A stretch of 22,201 nt of DNA. It comes from Phoronis ovalis (lineage: Eukaryota; Phoronida; Phoronidae). The stretch covers positions 1-22,201 of the forward strand of contig JAOXYB010090718.1 in assembly GCA_028565635.1 (NCBI GenBank), given 5' to 3'. The translations under genes were made by a program, and so were the position numbers. Below the pieces are notes generated by a model. The model was not told the DNA's origin, searched no databases, and was given only the letters and a program-made list of their open reading frames with translations. This document shows, in pieces, positions 19,940 to 22,201 of this stretch; positions within the stretch are counted from its first letter, which is position 1, and each line of letters starts with the position of its first letter.

Positions 19940-20680
19940 CGCATTACGGATTTGGGGTTACATTTTTTGATATAAAAGGGTACTTTGTTTGATTAACTGT
20001 ACCAGTTTAGGCCCGGGGGTACTCAAGGTTTTTTTGACTTCGGTGATGTGCCGTGGAACCCAAGCCAAAATTTTAGTTTCTGGTAGCAAGGCCAATCCAA
20101 ATTTTTTGAAATTTTAAGGTAGCAATCCAAATTTTGTGAAATATAAGGGTAGCAATCCAAAATGTAAAATATTTGAGTATAGCAATCCATTTTACGCAAA
20201 CTGACATTCCAAAATTTATTTATGGATACAAACCTAAAATTAATCCCAATTATTTGCTGTAAGCAGTGGGTAGCAACCCAAATTTTTGAATACCTTTACG
20301 GTTACAATCCAGAAAAATACAGAAAGAAGTATACAATCCAAATCCAAAATTTTAAAAACTCGGCTGCACACCCCACCAAAAAATAACTTGAATATCTCCC
20401 TGGAGTTTAGGGTATCGAAATCGATCAAACTGAACCCAGATCAAAACCACCAACCACTTTACTAACTTCGTCTCGACAGTTATTTTGCGATCAAGTTCGA
20501 GTGAATTTCCTACAATTTAAGAAAAACCGGAAAAAAAATTCTCAACACATTTAGGGCATCTCAGTCAGTGAAACGGGACGGGGTCAAAATATAAAAATAG
20601 GAGAACACTTTTAGGGCTTTTTCAAAAACTTATTTACGCAATATACGGTATAGTTCGGGTAACATTTTCCCCTGGGTTTA
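19940..20680. repeat. Older TTTAGGG-type repeat interrupted by an inverted-end element
   Basis: To the left, 19970-20011 reads ATAAAAGGGTACTTTG...GTACCAGTTTAGG; to the right, 20404-20680 has AGTTTAGGG, ACATTTAGGGC and ACACTTTTAGGGC units and a CCCCTGGG end. Both sides resemble the 15260-15520 repeat (AAAAGGGTATTTTG, ATTTTTAGGGC). The middle is occupied by the separate element at 20012-20403, suggesting a nested insertion. Boundaries are approximate. Confidence 0.45.
20012..20403. mobile_element. Non-autonomous element with CCCGGGGGTACTC ends, copy 2, 8-bp target duplication
   Basis: It starts CCCGGGGGTACTCAAGG and ends, read inward, CCAGGGAGATATTCAAG followed by GGTGGGGTGTGCAGCC. It is flanked by AGTTTAGG on both sides (20004-20011 and 20404-20411), an 8-bp direct repeat. 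The interior has repeated GGTAGCAATCCAAATTTT units, the reverse complement of those in copy 1, so it lies in opposite orientation to 5182-5575. An 8-bp duplication is typical of hAT and a few other DNA transposon groups. No transposase is present. Confidence 0.85.
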
Positions 20681-20689
20681 CATGCGCAC

Positions 20690-22080
20690 ACACTTTTCTG
20701 TGGTGGCTCAATCGGAAACTTCCAAAACAATATATAATGCGTTAGACCTTCTATTTTTTACTGATAATGGAGTAATCAAAATAGTATAAACACGCTGCAT
20801 ATAGCCTTTTGGGTGCAATGAACACCTGACAAGCACAGGTAGGCAAGTTTTTTTTTTAAACAATGAAGTTGCTATGCTCCAGTTTGTACATGTGTCGCTA
20901 GATGCGGCACAAGGTTGCTAATTGTTTTGATGATATTGACCTGGATTATATTAGTCCCAGTATTGATGCACATACTTACACAAAAGTAGAATTCTTTCCA
21001 TCCTTTTAAAACTACAAACTTGGATAAAATACATCTGCCCTGATAGCTATTATTAAAAAACAATTAAGAAAACAAATAAAAGTAATGTGTAATCATTTCA
21101 TGTCAAATGATTTTAGGTTGTAATAAATTTTTGGGGGTGAACAATACACTTCATTGAAAATCAAAATTTGAGAGCATGAGTTCACACCAAACTCTCTTGG
21201 AATATTGAGGAGAGTGGGTACATGTACTATCATGGGGCTTGTCACAAAAGAAATTAATATAACTTTTTAAATAATCATTTATGTATTTTTAAAAAAAATG
21301 TCTACAGATATCATTTACACCAGAAGCTATTTCACAAAATTGCAAATTCTACATATGCTGTAACATGTACACACACACTATTGTACACAGTTAGATTTTT
21401 CAGAATACAGACAATATACTTTGATAAGGCTTAATAATTTGTACATAATTCATAAAGCACTAAATGACACTATTATTGGTACAACATAAAGTACAGTCAC
21501 CATTATAGACATTCCTCCAAATTTTTAATTTTCTTAGATTAGTTACATACAAAGTTCGAAATACAAATATATTCAATCTACAATTTAAGGAACATAATTT
21601 CTATATCTCACATGACAGCAAAAATAAAGAGACTGGGATGTAACAAGAATAAAATACAGAAATATTTAACTGTCACAAAATTAAGAATTTCACTAAAATG
21701 CATTAGTAAAAACTTTAGCAACTGGTTAGTGTGCATGTCAAATATGATTGTAATCCAGGAATGAGTACAAATGTTTAATATTATGTCAGTTTCTGCAAAT
21801 CAGGTTATCTGTATGAACAAAAGTTAGCCTAAAGTCACTTTGGGGCACAAAACAAATCACAGTTGGCACAATTACACAATAAACATAGACTACATTTACC
21901 CCATTCTGTAACACTACTAAATGTCCAGTGTTGCATTGTTCTAAGAACTTTATATGTATGAATCAAGAGTTGAATAGCTACAGTGGGCAAAAATAACAAT
22001 ATAAAAAAACAACCTTTTCTTAGATAAACTTTTATCAGAGTATACAACTAAAAGTGGTCATAAATATCCATCAAGCTATA
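20690..22080. other. AT-rich flank without a recognisable gene
   Basis: No open frame with recognisable content, RNA gene or clear repeat was seen. Several AATAAA and TTTATT sequences occur, as expected by chance in such AT-rich DNA, so a 3' UTR of a neighbouring gene cannot be excluded. Confidence 0.5.
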
Positions 22081-22100
22081 ATGCATGTCAACCATAGAAC

Positions 22101-22162
22101 GGGGGGGGGGGGGGGGGGGGGGGGGGGAAAAAATATTTTTTTTTTTTTTTTTAAAAAAAAAA
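22101..22162. repeat. Homopolymer cluster: 27 G, then A-rich, 17 T, 10 A
   Basis: A run of 27 G at 22101-22127 is followed by a short A tract, 17 T at 22136-22152 and 10 A at 22153-22162, all within about 60 bp. Such a stack of homopolymers at the edge of a region is often low-quality or artefactual sequence. A real G tract of this length could form a quadruplex. Confidence 0.9.
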
Positions 22163-22201
22163 GGAGGAAGAAAAAAATTATTTTAATGTGTATGTTTAAA
22201 A

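Overview
The window looks like nuclear DNA from an animal, most likely a marine invertebrate and perhaps a mollusc. It is AT-rich, its genes are split by long introns, and it holds many short interspersed repeats. No bacterial-style operons, ribosome binding sites, tRNA or rRNA genes were seen. The mollusc guess rests on general repeat style and base composition and is inference only.

One protein-coding gene can be supported, and it runs right to left on the minus strand. It is the 5' part of a secreted metalloprotease of the ADAMTS family, closest in remembered motifs to the vertebrate ADAMTS7/ADAMTS12 pair. Nine coding exons could be joined with GT-AG splice sites and consistent phases: 17806-17923, 16209-16552, 7676-7856, 3700-3905, 1731-1814, 1439-1563, 1166-1315, 355-501 and 121-265. 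Together they give exactly 1500 nt, or 500 codons. They encode a signal peptide, the propeptide with a cysteine-switch-like Cys and an unusual His-rich stretch, an RHKR furin site, the full reprolysin catalytic domain with HEIGHNFGMKHD and a Met-turn, and the start of the disintegrin-like domain. The rest of the gene (disintegrin-like end, TSP1 repeats, Cys-rich and spacer domains) must lie beyond the left edge, in the direction of transcription.

Layout from left to right: 1-1814 holds the compact catalytic exons 9 to 5. Intron 4 (1815-3699) holds a perfect 14-bp-arm hairpin and a 60-bp tandem duplication. Exon 4 follows. Intron 3 (3906-7675) holds a T-rich low-copy repeat, a 394-bp element with CCCGGGGGTACTC-type inverted ends, and a 25-unit 42-bp minisatellite (6088-7179). 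Exon 3 is at 7676-7856. The 8.35-kb intron 2 (7857-16208) holds several interspersed repeats, including a 302-bp fold-back element at 13664-13965. Exon 2, intron 1 and exon 1 occupy 16209-17923. The region right of 17923 is the gene's upstream flank. It contains a possible promoter cluster near 18183-18201, further repeats (one with an 8-bp target-site duplication, apparently nested inside an older repeat), and ends near a 27-G homopolymer that may be an assembly artefact.

No wholly new biological system was found. The most unusual items are the His-rich ADAMTS propeptide, the doubly open minisatellite with spaced 12-bp insertions, and a group of short G-rich-ended repeats that share one architecture.
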